64,000 nucleotides of DNA from Pseudarthrobacter oxydans (GCF_034258515.1 NZ_CP139438.1:434001-498000); one strand, 5' to 3'; positions 42,346-51,683 are shown, numbered from the stretch's first letter. Notes: generated from the sequence alone by a model not told the origin. Made by a program: numbers and translations.

Positions 42346-43404
42346 TGCTGACGGCGAGCGCGACCCCGCCCGCCGGACAGCCACCACCACGCCGATTCCC
42401 ACCAGCGCCCCCACCATGGTCTCCACAGCGCGCTCCAGGATCAGGACCGCCGGGTCGGCGGGGGCTGCGAGCTGGGTCATCAGCAAAATGACCGGCGTGA
42501 AGGAAACCATGGCCAGGCCGTAGTGGCGGGTCATGAACAGCTCGGTGGTGAACTGGAAGAGGATCACCAGGAGCGCCAGCACCACGGCCTGCCGGCCCGG
42601 GAACAGGCCCGCCAAGGACCATGGCACCGGAAGAATGGCGGCGGCGGTGACCCCCAGTCCCACGAACGTCCCCACGATCCGGTGGATGCCCCGCCGGACG
42701 CTGCTCGGAAGGTCGGCCCCGGCCAGCGGCACCGCAGCCGCGGCCATGGCCCAGTGCGGATGCCCGCTGCCCGTCAGGACGCCCACAGTGCCGGCTGCAC
42801 CCACTGCCAGGACGTACCGGGAGGCATGCACGAGCATCTCCCGGTGCCCGGCGGGGCTCATGGCCGGAGCAGCCCGGACGGCGCCGCGCTGCCAGGACCT
42901 GCGGCGGATCCAGCCGCCGAAGCCCACCAGCATGGAGAACGCGGCAGACCCTGCGGCGATCAGCATGGCCACCTGCCACGGAACCACAGTGGGCACTGAG
43001 GCGCAGGCTCCCAGCGCGAGGATCCCAAAGAACGGTCCGTTGGGCTTGAGCCGCACGCGGTCCGCGAAGAGGGATCCGACGCCGGCGAGGACAGCCTCCA
43101 CTCCCACGAGCCACCATGAGTGGAGATGGTTGACGGACAGGAACACGCCCACCGCCACACCGCCCAGCAGGACGACGGCGGCCTGGGACTGGTGTCGGAG
43201 CCGGAGCTGGTGCGGCTCTGAGCGCCCGTACATGCCGATCAGGGCACCAAAGACGGCATAAATCATGAGGTCTGAACGACCTGTGGCCAGGAGCAGGAGT
43301 GACGGAACCGCAACGCTGAGGGCAACGCGCAACGCCGCCAAATGGTCATTGTTGGCCGGTTCCAGCCGATGGAGCGCGCGCACCTGCACGAGGACGCGTT
43401 CCAT
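42295..43404 (-). CDS. FUSC-family membrane protein (aromatic acid exporter type)
   Basis: This 369-residue protein has two sets of clustered membrane segments joined by a cytoplasmic region, typical of FUSC proteins: VALSVAVPSLLLLATGRSDLMIYAVFGALIG, and a second half HPHWAMAAAAVPLAG with RRGIHRIVGTFVGLGVTAAAIL. Relatives (AaeB, YccS) export aromatic acids. GAGGTGAT precedes the ATG at 43404. Its 3' end overlaps the SDR gene by 51 bases in a tail-to-tail arrangement. Confidence 0.83.
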   Translation of the reverse strand: MERVLVQVRALHRLEPANNDHLAALRVALSVAVPSLLLLATGRSDLMIYAVFGALIGMYGRSEPHQLRLRHQSQAAVVLLGGVAVGVFLSVNHLHSWWLVGVEAVLAGVGSLFADRVRLKPNGPFFGILALGACASVPTVVPWQVAMLIAAGSAAFSMLVGFGGWIRRRSWQRGAVRAAPAMSPAGHREMLVHASRYVLAVGAAGTVGVLTGSGHPHWAMAAAAVPLAGADLPSSVRRGIHRIVGTFVGLGVTAAAILPVPWSLAGLFPGRQAVVLALLVILFQFTTELFMTRHYGLAMVSFTPVILLMTQLAAPADPAVLILERAVETMVGALVGIGVVVAVRRAGSRSPSALLGFPSLFRLPRRPRH

Positions 43405-43520
43405 GACTTATCACCTCTTGCTGTTCCAGTACGGCCTTTTGGAAGTTATCACCGTGGGGCAGGGCCCGTCATTTCCACTGCCCGGCGCAGGACTCGGAAC
43501 GTCATTCCGGCCGGTACGCC

Positions 43521-43570
43521 AAAGGCCCGCCCCTTCGTGCTTCCTCCAAGGAAACACGAGGGCGGGCCTT
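43521..43570 (-). terminator. Terminator after the MHS permease gene
   Basis: AAAGGCCCGCCCCTTCGTG (43521-43539) pairs with CACGAGGGCGGGCCTT (43555-43570). On the minus strand the hairpin ends in TTT. It lies about 60 bases past the permease stop. The remaining 43405-43520 interval shows no gene. Confidence 0.7.
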
Positions 43571-43630
43571 CTGGGCTTGGGCCGCAAGACGGGGCTCCGG
43601 ACCGGCAGGACCGGTTCCGCCGGAGTGCGA

Positions 43631-45262
43631 CTAGGCGCCGGCAGGAACCTTGTCGGCCTCGCGTGCATCGGCGTCGCGCGCATCGGTGATGTCCTGGGTC
43701 TCGAACGGGAGTTCGTCCAGGTTGAGCAGCGGGTTCTCGTCCTGCGTGGCAACCAGTTCGCGTGCCTCGGCCTGGGTATCCACGCTGGGCATGGACCCTG
43801 GCAGCGGGCGCTGGGCCGACTCCTTGAGGAAGTAGATGGCCACGGCACCCACCAGGGAGGTTCCCATCAGGTAGTACGCGGGCATCATGTCGTTGCCTGT
43901 GGCGCTGATGAGGGCTGCCACGATGAACGGAGTGGTGCCGCCGAAAATGGCCACCGAGAAGTTGTACGCGATGCCCATCGCCCCGTACCGGCTGGAGGTG
44001 GGGAACTGCGCCGGGAGGGCGGAGGCCAGGTTGGCGACGTAGAACGTCACCGGGAATGCGATCAGCGCCAGGCCGGCCAGGGTGGACCAGATCTCGCCGA
44101 TGCCGATCAGCAGGAAAGCCGGAGTGGCCAGGACCACTGTGCTGACTGCGCCGATCCACAGGACGGGCCGGCGGCCGATTCGGTCCGACAACTTTCCGGT
44201 CAGCGGAATGCAGAGGCTCATGACCACCAGCACGGGGATGGTCAGGAGGGTGCCGTGCACCGGATCGTAACCCTTGGACTCCGTGAGGTAGGTGGGCATG
44301 TAGGACGTCAGCGCGTAGCCGGCGGTGTTTGCTGCGGCCACCAGGATCATGGCAACAATGATGGAGCGCCAGTAGGCCTTGACGATGCCCACCGGGCCCT
44401 TCGCCGTTGCCTGGTCGGATGACGCCGCATGCTTCGCGAGATCCTCCTGGGCATCCAGGGTGGCCTGGAACTGGGGGGACTCCTCGATCTTGCTCCGGAA
44501 GTAGACCGCGATCAGGCCCAGGGGCCCGGCCACCAGGAACGGAATACGCCAGCCCCACTCCTCCATGGCTGCCTGGCCGAGCGTCAGCTGCAGGACCGAG
44601 ACCAGGGCGGCCCCGATGGCGAAGCCCATGTAGCTGCCCAGGTCCAGGAAGCTGGCGAAGAACCCGCGGCGCTTGTCCGGGGCGTATTCGCTGACGAACG
44701 TGGTGGCACCGGCGTATTCACCGCCGGTGGAGAAGCCCTGGACGATCTTCAGCAGCACCAGCAGCCCTGCAGCCCACAGCCCGATCTGGGCGTAGCCGGG
44801 CAGGAGGCCGATGGCGAACGTGCTCGCTGCCATCAGCATCAGCGTGGCGGCGAGGATCTTCTGCCGGCCCATCTTGTCGCCCATCCAGCCGAAGATCACG
44901 CCGCCCAGGGGGCGGGCAATGAACGTGGCGGCGAAGGTGCCCAGCAGGAACAGCGTCTGGGTGGTGGGGTCCGACTCCGGCAGGAAGACCGGACCCATGG
45001 TGGTGATGAGGTAGCCGAACACGCCGACGTCGTACCATTCCATGGTGTTGCCCACGATGGTGCCGCCGAGGGCTTTCTTCAGCATGGGCTGGTTGACGAC
45101 GTTGACGTCCGATTCCTTGAGCCGGCGCCGCGCGAGCAGCTTAGGCTTGCGCGGGCTTTTGGTAAGAGCCGACGACGGGGCGCCAGGGGGTGTAGCTGGG
45201 TTGGTTCCAGAGGCGCTGTTGACGCCTGCGGAAGAGTCTGTCGTGCTTCGGTCTGTGGGCAT
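43631..45262 (-). CDS. MHS-family MFS transporter (proline/betaine or dicarboxylate type)
   Basis: This 543-residue protein has 12 membrane segments and metabolite:H+ symporter signatures: GNTMEWYDVGVFGYLITTMG at the first segment, RPLGGVIFGWMGDKMGRQKIL, FSTGGEYAGATTFVSEYAPDKRRG, and GKLSDRIGRRPVLW. ProP-like osmoprotectant import, or alpha-ketoglutarate or citrate uptake, is plausible. AGGAGTTGCCCAA lies directly before the ATG at 45262, so I start there rather than at 45286. The N- and C-terminal tails are long and cytoplasmic. The C-tail is acidic. Confidence 0.88.
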   Translation of the reverse strand: MPTDRSTTDSSAGVNSASGTNPATPPGAPSSALTKSPRKPKLLARRRLKESDVNVVNQPMLKKALGGTIVGNTMEWYDVGVFGYLITTMGPVFLPESDPTTQTLFLLGTFAATFIARPLGGVIFGWMGDKMGRQKILAATLMLMAASTFAIGLLPGYAQIGLWAAGLLVLLKIVQGFSTGGEYAGATTFVSEYAPDKRRGFFASFLDLGSYMGFAIGAALVSVLQLTLGQAAMEEWGWRIPFLVAGPLGLIAVYFRSKIEESPQFQATLDAQEDLAKHAASSDQATAKGPVGIVKAYWRSIIVAMILVAAANTAGYALTSYMPTYLTESKGYDPVHGTLLTIPVLVVMSLCIPLTGKLSDRIGRRPVLWIGAVSTVVLATPAFLLIGIGEIWSTLAGLALIAFPVTFYVANLASALPAQFPTSSRYGAMGIAYNFSVAIFGGTTPFIVAALISATGNDMMPAYYLMGTSLVGAVAIYFLKESAQRPLPGSMPSVDTQAEARELVATQDENPLLNLDELPFETQDITDARDADAREADKVPAGA

Positions 45263-45781
45263 TTGGGCAACTCCTGTGGAGGTCATTTGCTTGCGACTTG
45301 TAGCTGCGCCGCTCCGGGCAGGCCTTCAATTTTACGCGAATGCCGTAGCGCCTGCGTGGTTTATGCCGTAGGATCACCCGTTTGGCAGCCGTATCCGGCA
45401 CGTTTACCCGAATTCTTTTCCCGGCTTTTCCCGCGCCATCACTGGCATGCGGCGGGCCCAGGCCCATCGTTACCCAATCTTTTTCGTTTTATGCGCCACA
45501 CCCCCGTGAATCTGTCCCAAGATGGCGCTGAAAGTGACCGGGACCACGCCGGGCCGGACCTGCCGGGCGCACACCGGGCCGCGGTCCAGGGGCACTTTTG
45601 CCGGCCCAGGCGGAGGGGGTTCACAGGTGCCGTGTGCGTCCCTAAGGTGGTTCCATGGAAACACTTTCTTTCAGGTAGGGGACGCCTGCGGCCAAGCCAC
45701 CGCGGGCCGCTTCGAAAGTTTTTGCCGGGGCCCGGTTTTGGCCACTCTCGATAGCACTTCATCTGTGGAAGGGAAGAACAA
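45263..45781. other. Long gene-free interval upstream of two divergent genes
   Basis: This 519-base stretch carries no supported gene; all frames here are short or have atypical composition. It should hold the promoters of the MHS permease (minus) and the small protein at 45782 (plus). It is unusually rich in short A/T runs (ATTTTACGC, TCTTTTTCG, GAAAGTTTTTGCC) compared with the surroundings. I could not place a convincing -35/-10 pair or a known operator. Confidence 0.4.
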
Positions 45782-46042
45782 ATGGCTGACGAAAAGCGTG
45801 AATTCCCCATCAATCCGGAGGTTGCGGACCACCTCGCCGCGGCAATGGACACTCCGGACATGCCGGGTGCCGAAGCGCCCCTTGCCCCCCTGGGGGGAAC
45901 CGGGCAGCGCACCTGGCCGGATGGATACGGAAAGCGCCGGCACCCGAAAGAGCGGGATGCGGGCCACGGCCGGATAGGGCAGGGAGCCGCAGTGACGGCG
46001 ATCCACCGCACCAGCCGGCCGCAGATGCCGCACTCGTCCTAG
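45782..46042 (+). CDS. Small hypothetical protein
   Basis: This 86-residue protein of no recognised family reads DEKREFPINPEVADHLAAAM, a Pro/Gly-rich middle, then a basic tail with KRRHPKERDAGHGRIG. GGAAGGGAAG lies just before the ATG at 45782, and an intrinsic terminator follows about 45 bases after the stop, both supporting a real gene. It has no signal peptide or membrane segment and is likely disordered after residue 35. Confidence 0.6.
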   Translation: MADEKREFPINPEVADHLAAAMDTPDMPGAEAPLAPLGGTGQRTWPDGYGKRRHPKERDAGHGRIGQGAAVTAIHRTSRPQMPHSS

Positions 46043-46088
46043 GCCCCGGACACTTTAGGACGCGCATCCTGCCTGGCAACGCGTACAT

Positions 46089-46126
46089 GGCCTGGCGACA
46101 CCGAAATCCGGTGCGCCAGGCCTTTT
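46089..46126 (+). terminator. Intrinsic terminator after the small gene
   Basis: GGCCTGGCG (46089-46097) pairs with CGCCAGGCC (46114-46122), with inner CACCG/CGGTG, followed by TTTT. It would end transcription from 45782 and separates it from the convergent ligD. Confidence 0.85.
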
Positions 46127-46172
46127 GCGTGTCCCGGATCAATCTGGCCTTCTCTGCGAGTGGCCGGCCGGC

Positions 46173-48581
46173 TCAGCCTTCGCGCACAACCTCCGCCGGG
46201 TCCTTGTCCAGCCGCCAGCCCCGCCACACGGGATGCCGCAGCCTCCCGGTTCCCGTCCACTCGCTGTAGGTCACTTCGCCGACAAGTTCGGGGGCAATCC
46301 AATGCGCGTCGGCGGCATCCGGGCGCGGAACGTCCAGGAACGGCGAAGTCTTCCGGGCCAGCCGTTCCACGGTTTGCCGCAGTTCGGCAAGTTCCCTCCC
46401 GCTGAAACCGCTGCCCACCCGCCCCGCGTACTGCAGCTTCGTCCCGTCCGGAATGCCCACCAGCAGTGAGCCCACGGTGTCTTCCCGCCCGCCTTTGCCC
46501 GGGCGCCAGCCGCCCACCACAACCTCCTGCGTCTGTTCCACCTTCAGCTTGATCCAGGTACGGGTCCGCTGCCCGCTCACGTACCGGCTGTCGGTCCGCT
46601 TGGCCATCACCCCTTCGAGGCCCAGCTCCCGGGCACTCTCCAGGATGTGGTCCACCCGGTCCTCGAGGACCGGAGAAAGCCCCGCGGGGCAGCCCGATGC
46701 GGTGAAGAAGTCCTCCAGCCGTTGCCGGCGCTCGGCGAGCGGCAGCCTCCGGAGGTCCGTTCCGTCGTCGTGCAGCAGGTCGAAAAGCATCAGCTGCACG
46801 GGAATGGCAACCCGGGCCCGTGCGACGTCGGCGGGCCGGGTGAGCTTCATCCTTCCCTGCAGGAGCCCGAAGTCGGGCCTTCCCGCCGCGCCGATGGCCA
46901 CGATCTCACCATCGGCAACGAACGGCCGGGCCGGCCAGCAGGCCCGGTCCACGAGCTCGGGGTAGGTGCTGGTGACATCGTTGCCGTTGCGGCTGAATAT
47001 CCGTACCGTCCTTTCGTCTCCCACGAGGATGGCGCGGACCCCGTCCCACTTGAGTTCGAACTGCCAGTTGCTGCCCTGCAGGTCGGCGGCGTCTCCGGAG
47101 GTGGCCATCATGGGCCTGTAGTCCCCGGGCCGCACCGCAACGTCTTTATCCCGTGCCTCCTCCTGTCCTTCCCGCGGCGGTGCGTGCCGCCGTCGTCCGC
47201 CAGGCCGCCCGGGCTCCATGAGGTGGATAAGCCACTGGCCCTCGGAATCCCTTCCCTGCCCCCGCCCTGTGTGGATAAGCGCGAACTTCCTGGTCCCGCC
47301 CAGCCCTCCTCCTTCCGAACCGGTGAGGGTGGCAATGACTTCCCTGCCGTTGATCCACTTGTCCAGCTCATACGTCCCGTGGTCCCAGATGGTTACCTCG
47401 CCGGCGCCGTATTCCCCTTTGGGAATAGTCCCCTCGAAGCCCGCGTAGTCCAGGGGATGGTCCTCGGTCTGCACTGCCAGGTGGTTCTTGCCGCCGGACT
47501 CAGGCACCCCCTTCGGCAGTGCCCAGGACACCAGCACTCCTTCATGCTCCAGGCGGAAGTCATAGTGCAGGCGGCTGGCGTGGTGCTCCTGGATCACAAA
47601 GGTATTCCCCCTGCCGGCCGTGCCCGTGAAGGGTTCCGGAGTCTTCCCGGGATCACGCATGGAGCGGTACTTCTCCAGCCGGGGGTCGTTGCCGGCGTTA
47701 TCGACGGCGGCGAACGGGTCCTTGCCTTCCTGCACGCGCCGGATCACCGCCTTATGGTCCAGGTGGCTGAGGCCGGGGGAGCCGAGCTCCTCCCAGGTCC
47801 GGGGCGCAGCCACCATGGGGGTGGGGCGGCCACGCAGCGAGTACGGCACGATAGTCGTCTTGGCTGCATTGTTCTGGCTCCAGTCCACCAGGACCTTGCC
47901 CTTGCGCAGGGTCTTTTTCATGTCGCTGACGGCCAGGACCGGGTGGTCGGCCTCAAGGGCCCTGGCAAGTTCGCGGGCGAAGCCGGAGACCTGGTCAGAG
48001 GTCTGGCTCCGGTCCAGGGCGGCGTACAGGTGGATGCCCTTGCTGCCGCTGGTCACTGGGACGGGGTCCAGGCCCACGTCCTGGAGGATGGCGCGCGCCA
48101 GGAGGGCTACTTCAACGCACGCCTCCAGGCCGGCGCCTTCGCCGGGGTCCAGGTCCAGGACCAGCCGGTCGGGGTTCAGTTGGTTGCCGTGGGAGTCCAC
48201 CTGCCACTGCGGAACGTGGATTTCCAGGGAATTGATCTGCCCGAACCAGGTAAGGGTGGCGGGGTCGTTGACCATCGGGTAGTAGATGGTGCGGTCCTTG
48301 TGGGTGATGGCTGCCCGGGGGAGCCAGCCCGGAGCCGAGTCCTCAAGGTTCTTCTGGAAGAACACCTCGCCGGGCTTATCGGCGGTCCCGACGCCGTTCA
48401 CCCAACGCTTCCTGGTGGCCGGCCTGTTGTACGCCGCCGGGATCAGGACGTGGGCCACAGCGGCGTAGTAGGCCAGGACGTCCGCCTTGGTGGTGCCCGT
48501 CTCCGGATAGATGATCTTGTCCAGGTTGGTGAGGGTCAGTTCCCGCCCTGCCACCCTGACACGCTCCTTAGCGGCGGGCAC
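46173..48581 (-). CDS. ligD: ATP-dependent DNA ligase LigD (polymerase-phosphoesterase-ligase)
   Basis: This 802-residue multidomain NHEJ enzyme has the primase-polymerase domain first (about 10-300: LTNLDKIIYPETG, LVLDLDPGEG with metal Asp residues, TSGSKGIHLYA), then the 3'-phosphoesterase (about 325-480: FVIQEHHASRLHYDFRLEHEG, LAVQTEDHPLDY). The ligase follows (about 500-800: FELKWDGVRAIL with the adenylated Lys, VADGEIVA, LEGVMAKR, WIKLK). The domain order matches mycobacterial LigD. The start is GTG at 48581. It is divergent from ku across 40 bases. Confidence 0.95.
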   Translation of the reverse strand: MPAAKERVRVAGRELTLTNLDKIIYPETGTTKADVLAYYAAVAHVLIPAAYNRPATRKRWVNGVGTADKPGEVFFQKNLEDSAPGWLPRAAITHKDRTIYYPMVNDPATLTWFGQINSLEIHVPQWQVDSHGNQLNPDRLVLDLDPGEGAGLEACVEVALLARAILQDVGLDPVPVTSGSKGIHLYAALDRSQTSDQVSGFARELARALEADHPVLAVSDMKKTLRKGKVLVDWSQNNAAKTTIVPYSLRGRPTPMVAAPRTWEELGSPGLSHLDHKAVIRRVQEGKDPFAAVDNAGNDPRLEKYRSMRDPGKTPEPFTGTAGRGNTFVIQEHHASRLHYDFRLEHEGVLVSWALPKGVPESGGKNHLAVQTEDHPLDYAGFEGTIPKGEYGAGEVTIWDHGTYELDKWINGREVIATLTGSEGGGLGGTRKFALIHTGRGQGRDSEGQWLIHLMEPGRPGGRRRHAPPREGQEEARDKDVAVRPGDYRPMMATSGDAADLQGSNWQFELKWDGVRAILVGDERTVRIFSRNGNDVTSTYPELVDRACWPARPFVADGEIVAIGAAGRPDFGLLQGRMKLTRPADVARARVAIPVQLMLFDLLHDDGTDLRRLPLAERRQRLEDFFTASGCPAGLSPVLEDRVDHILESARELGLEGVMAKRTDSRYVSGQRTRTWIKLKVEQTQEVVVGGWRPGKGGREDTVGSLLVGIPDGTKLQYAGRVGSGFSGRELAELRQTVERLARKTSPFLDVPRPDAADAHWIAPELVGEVTYSEWTGTGRLRHPVWRGWRLDKDPAEVVREG

Positions 48582-48621
48582 GGGGCTTCACCTCCGGCGT
48601 TGCGTGATGTTCACTTGAGGA

Positions 48622-49737
48622 ATGAGAGCCATCTGGAAAGGTGCCATCGCGTTCGGCCTGGTCAACGTGCCCGTGAAGGTCTACAGCGCCACTGAGGATC
48701 ATGACATCAGTCTGCACCAGGTCCACAACGCCGACGGCGGCCGGATCCGCTACCAGCGGCGGTGCGAGGTCTGCAGCCAGGTCATCGATTATTCGGACAT
48801 CGAGAAGGCCTACGAGGAGGACGGCCGGACGGTGGTCCTGTCCAAGGACGAACTCAAGGCCATTCCGGCGGAGAACAACCATGAGATCGAAGTGGTGCAG
48901 TTCGTCCCGTCCGAGCAGCTTGAGCCCATGATGTTCGAGAAGAGCTACTACCTTGAGCCGGACTCCAAGTCTCCCAAGGCCTACGTGCTGCTGCGCAGTG
49001 CGCTGGAAGACACGGACAGGGTGGCCATTGTCCAGTTCGCGCTGCGGGAGAAGACCCGGCTGGGCGCTTTGCGGATCAAGGACGATGTCCTGGTGCTCCA
49101 GTCCCTCCTGTGGCCGGACGAGGTGCGGGAAGCGAAATTCCCTTCCCTTGATGCATCCGTCAAGATCTCCCCGCAGGAGCGCGATATGTCCGCGGCCCTG
49201 GTGGAGTCCATGGCGGCCGATTTCGATCCCGCTTCCTTCACGGACGACTACCAGGTCCAGCTCCGCCAGCTTATTGAGGCCAAGCTGGAGCAGGGTGAAT
49301 CGCTGGACACCGAGGAAACCTTCGGCGTGGAGGCCGGCGAGGGCAGCAAGGGTGAAGTCATCGACCTGATGGAGGCGCTGAAGCGAAGCCTGGACCGGAA
49401 ACGGGGCGGCGGGTCCGATGCCGCGGCAGGACGGGCGGGTGGCGAAGCCGGCGGGGACTCCGGCAGCGAAGCCGGCGAAGACGAAGCAGCCGCCAAACCG
49501 GCGCGCAAGCGGTCTACCGCGGCTAAGACCAGTGCCGAAAAGACCGGCACCACGGCGAGGTCCGCGGCAGCAAAGTCCACGGGAACGCAGTCCGGCGCAG
49601 ACAAATCCGGCACGGCCAAGTCCGGCACGGCAAAATCCGCCGCCGCCAAGTCGACAGCGGCCAAGTCCGCCGAAAAACCCGCCGCCAAGGCGTCCGCCAG
49701 CAAGGCGACGGGCACCCGGGCGCGCAAGCCTGCGTGA
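48622..49737 (+). CDS. ku: Ku DNA-end-binding protein with long lysine-rich tail
   Basis: This 371-residue prokaryotic Ku has a core (about 1-260) starting MRAIWKGAIAFGLVNVPVKVYSATEDHDI, with RYQRRCEVC, KSYYLEPD, and ALREKTRLGAL. It binds double-strand ends and recruits LigD. The C-terminal tail of about 100 residues is a low-complexity Lys/Ala/Ser/Thr repeat (AKSGTAKS, AAKSTAAKSAEKPAAKAS), which extends DNA contact in other actinobacterial Ku proteins. GAGGA abuts the ATG. It is divergent from ligD with a shared promoter region. Confidence 0.95.
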   Translation: MRAIWKGAIAFGLVNVPVKVYSATEDHDISLHQVHNADGGRIRYQRRCEVCSQVIDYSDIEKAYEEDGRTVVLSKDELKAIPAENNHEIEVVQFVPSEQLEPMMFEKSYYLEPDSKSPKAYVLLRSALEDTDRVAIVQFALREKTRLGALRIKDDVLVLQSLLWPDEVREAKFPSLDASVKISPQERDMSAALVESMAADFDPASFTDDYQVQLRQLIEAKLEQGESLDTEETFGVEAGEGSKGEVIDLMEALKRSLDRKRGGGSDAAAGRAGGEAGGDSGSEAGEDEAAAKPARKRSTAAKTSAEKTGTTARSAAAKSTGTQSGADKSGTAKSGTAKSAAAKSTAAKSAEKPAAKASASKATGTRARKPA

Positions 49738-49938
49738 TGGCCCCTGTGATGGCCTGCCGCCTGCGGATCCTGATCCGGTGCCCGATGCCATGTACATGAA
49801 ACTACTAAGCTTGCTTGCGTTCCGGTAGCGGGGTGCTCTTTACAGCCGGGTCCGGTGCGTCCACAATGAGTCGCATCGCAGCCACCGCTGTGCCCACAGC
49901 GTGCTGACACTCCAACGGCCCTGTGAGGAGCGCTGAAC
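49738..49938. other. Promoter interval of the methyltransferase pair, with a palindrome-related site
   Basis: CTAAGCTTGCTTGC at 49805-49818 matches GTAAGCATGCTTAC at 11 of 14 positions, a weak relative of the palindrome seen upstream of glsB. It lies about 120 bases before the methyltransferase start. No gene is seen here. Confidence 0.35.
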
Positions 49939-50793
49939 ATGAACGATCAGACAGATGCCGCCGAGGCGGACCGGGCACTCAAACAGAAACACCGGGCCAT
50001 GTGGGCATCCGGTGATTATCCGGCCCTTGCTGACGAGATGCTCCTGGACCTCGGCGCCATCCTGGTTGAAGCCTGCGGCATTAACTCCCGCCACAATGTG
50101 CTGGATATCGCCGCCGGATCAGGCAACGCGGCCATTCCCGCGGCCATGATGGGAGCCAAGGTGGTGGCCAGCGACCTCACCCCCGAGCTTTTCGAGGCCG
50201 GCCGCCGTGAGGCCGCGAACCGGGGAGTCAGCCTGGACTGGAAGGAGGCCGACGCGGAGGCCCTGCCCTTCGCCGACGCCGAGTTCGACGTCGTCATGTC
50301 CTGCCTCGGCGTCATGTTTGCCCCCCACCACCAGGCGGCGGCGGACGAACTCCTGAGGGTGTGCAAACCGGGTGGAAACATAGGACTGTTGAGCTGGACC
50401 CCGGAGGGGTTCATCGGCAGGATGTTCGACACCATGAAGCCCTTCGCCCCGCCGCCACCGCCGGGAGCACAGCCGGCGCCGCTGTGGGGAAGCGAGGAGC
50501 ACGTGCGTGAACTGCTGGGGGACAGGATCACGGATACCGCTGCGCGCAAGCAGACCCTGGCCGTGCGGAGCTTCCATCAACCCGGCGACTTCGTCCGCTA
50601 CTTCAAGTCCCACTACGGCCCCACCATCTCCGTCTACAAATACATCGGGGAGGACGGGGACAAGGTCAAAGCCCTGGACCAGGCCCTGACGGAACTGGCT
50701 GACTCCTTCGGCGATGCCCACGGCGACACCCCGTTCCAGATGGAGTGGGAGTACTTGCTGTTCACTGCGAAGAAGGCCAAGGAAAGTGCCTGA
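49939..50793 (+). CDS. Class I SAM-dependent methyltransferase
   Basis: This 284-residue methyltransferase has motif I in VLDIAAGSGNAAIPAAMMGA, VVASDLTPELFEAGR, and FADAEFDVVMSCLGVMFAPHH. It resembles the UbiE/MenG-like methyltransferase_11 group. GAGGAGCGCTGAAC precedes the ATG. Its stop overlaps the following SRPBCC gene by eight bases, so the two are co-translated and probably act on related small molecules. The substrate is unknown. Confidence 0.87.
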   Translation: MNDQTDAAEADRALKQKHRAMWASGDYPALADEMLLDLGAILVEACGINSRHNVLDIAAGSGNAAIPAAMMGAKVVASDLTPELFEAGRREAANRGVSLDWKEADAEALPFADAEFDVVMSCLGVMFAPHHQAAADELLRVCKPGGNIGLLSWTPEGFIGRMFDTMKPFAPPPPPGAQPAPLWGSEEHVRELLGDRITDTAARKQTLAVRSFHQPGDFVRYFKSHYGPTISVYKYIGEDGDKVKALDQALTELADSFGDAHGDTPFQMEWEYLLFTAKKAKESA

Positions 50794-51214
50794 TTACGTG
50801 GCCACGTCCTCGGTCACGGTTGATGCCCCTCCCACCCGCGTGTGGGATGTCATCACGGACCCGGCGGCCACGAAGGAGTTCATGTTTGGCACCGAGCTCT
50901 CCACGGACTGGACCGTGGGCGGACCCATCACCTGGAGCGGCAACTGGGACGGCAAGGACTACGAGGACAGGGGCACGATCCTCGAGGTGGTGCCCGCCAG
51001 GAAACTGGTCTACACGCATTTCAGCCCCCTCGCCGGGCAGGAAGACAAACCGGAGAACTATCACACCCTCACCTGGACGCTTCAGGACAAGGGCGGCCGG
51101 ACGCTTTTGACGCTGACCCAGGACAACAACACCACGGCGGAGGCGGCTGACCACTCAAAAGGCATGTGGGACAAGCTCGTGGCGGACGTGAAGAGGATTT
51201 CCGAGGGCAGTTAA
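50786..51214 (+). CDS. SRPBCC/AHSA1-like domain protein
   Basis: This 142-residue protein has the Aha1-C/START-like fold pattern: VTVDAPPTRVWDVITDPAATKEFMFG, TDWTVGGPITWSGNWDGKDYEDRGTI, LVYTHFSP, and LTLTQDNNTTAEAADHSKGMWDKLV. Members bind hydrophobic ligands in a helix-grip cavity. The GTG at 50786 lies inside the end of the methyltransferase gene, with AGAAGG about nine bases upstream. A strong bidirectional hairpin follows. The pairing with a methyltransferase suggests a modified lipid or aromatic ligand. Confidence 0.85.
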   Translation: MPDYVATSSVTVDAPPTRVWDVITDPAATKEFMFGTELSTDWTVGGPITWSGNWDGKDYEDRGTILEVVPARKLVYTHFSPLAGQEDKPENYHTLTWTLQDKGGRTLLTLTQDNNTTAEAADHSKGMWDKLVADVKRISEGS

Positions 51215-51251
51215 ACCGCCTGGTTGGGATGGGGCGGGGGATTAACGCAAG

Positions 51252-51299
51252 CGGCCGTCGTCGGGCGTTTCCCTGGGAGGGAAGGCCCGACGACGGCCG
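51252..51299. terminator. Bidirectional terminator between the SRPBCC and ptsH genes
   Basis: CGGCCGTCGTCGGGC (51252-51266) and GCCCGACGACGGCCG (51285-51299) form a perfect 15-bp stem around an 18-base loop. It lies midway between two convergent transcripts. It has no T-tract on either side. Confidence 0.8.
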
Positions 51300-51343
51300 T
51301 GCGGCTTGGCCGCCGGGGCAGCCTGTCAGCTGCCAGTCAGCTG

Positions 51344-51619
51344 CTAGGCGTCGTGGTCCGTTTCCAGGATCTGGACGAGGCGGTCCAGCGCGGTGTCCGC
51401 GCCGTCACCTTCGGCGCGAAGGACCACCACGTCGCCGTGCGAGGCGCCCAGGCTCATGAGGGACAGGATGCTGGCAGCGTCCATCGCCTCGTCCACCGGC
51501 TCGCCCTCGCGGGCGATGGTGATGTCCAGGTCGTACTCTCCTGCTGCCTCGGCAAAGATGGCGGCGGGGCGGGCGTGCAGGCCCACGCGGCTGGCGACGG
51601 TTGCTGTGCGTTCTGGCAT
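51344..51619 (-). CDS. ptsH: PTS phosphocarrier protein HPr
   Basis: This 91-residue HPr has the active-site His15 in RVGLHARPAA and the regulatory serine region SILSLMSLGA. It relays phosphate from EI to the fructose IIA domain. GGAG-type sequence lies before the ATG. It is the last gene of the fru operon, 64 bases after fruA, which couples HPr supply to fructose use. No EI gene (ptsI) is in the window. Confidence 0.95.
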   Translation of the reverse strand: MPERTATVASRVGLHARPAAIFAEAAGEYDLDITIAREGEPVDEAMDAASILSLMSLGASHGDVVVLRAEGDGADTALDRLVQILETDHDA

Positions 51620-51683
51620 TGTTGCTCCTTTGTCTTCCGGCGGCTGGTTGAAATGCCGGGGTAGAGGTAGTGGGTGAGGCAGG

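Noticed and set aside
46647..48695. 682-codon plus-strand frame opposite ligD
   Set aside because: LigD's three domains are unmistakable; the opposite frame is a shadow and overlaps the divergent ku gene.
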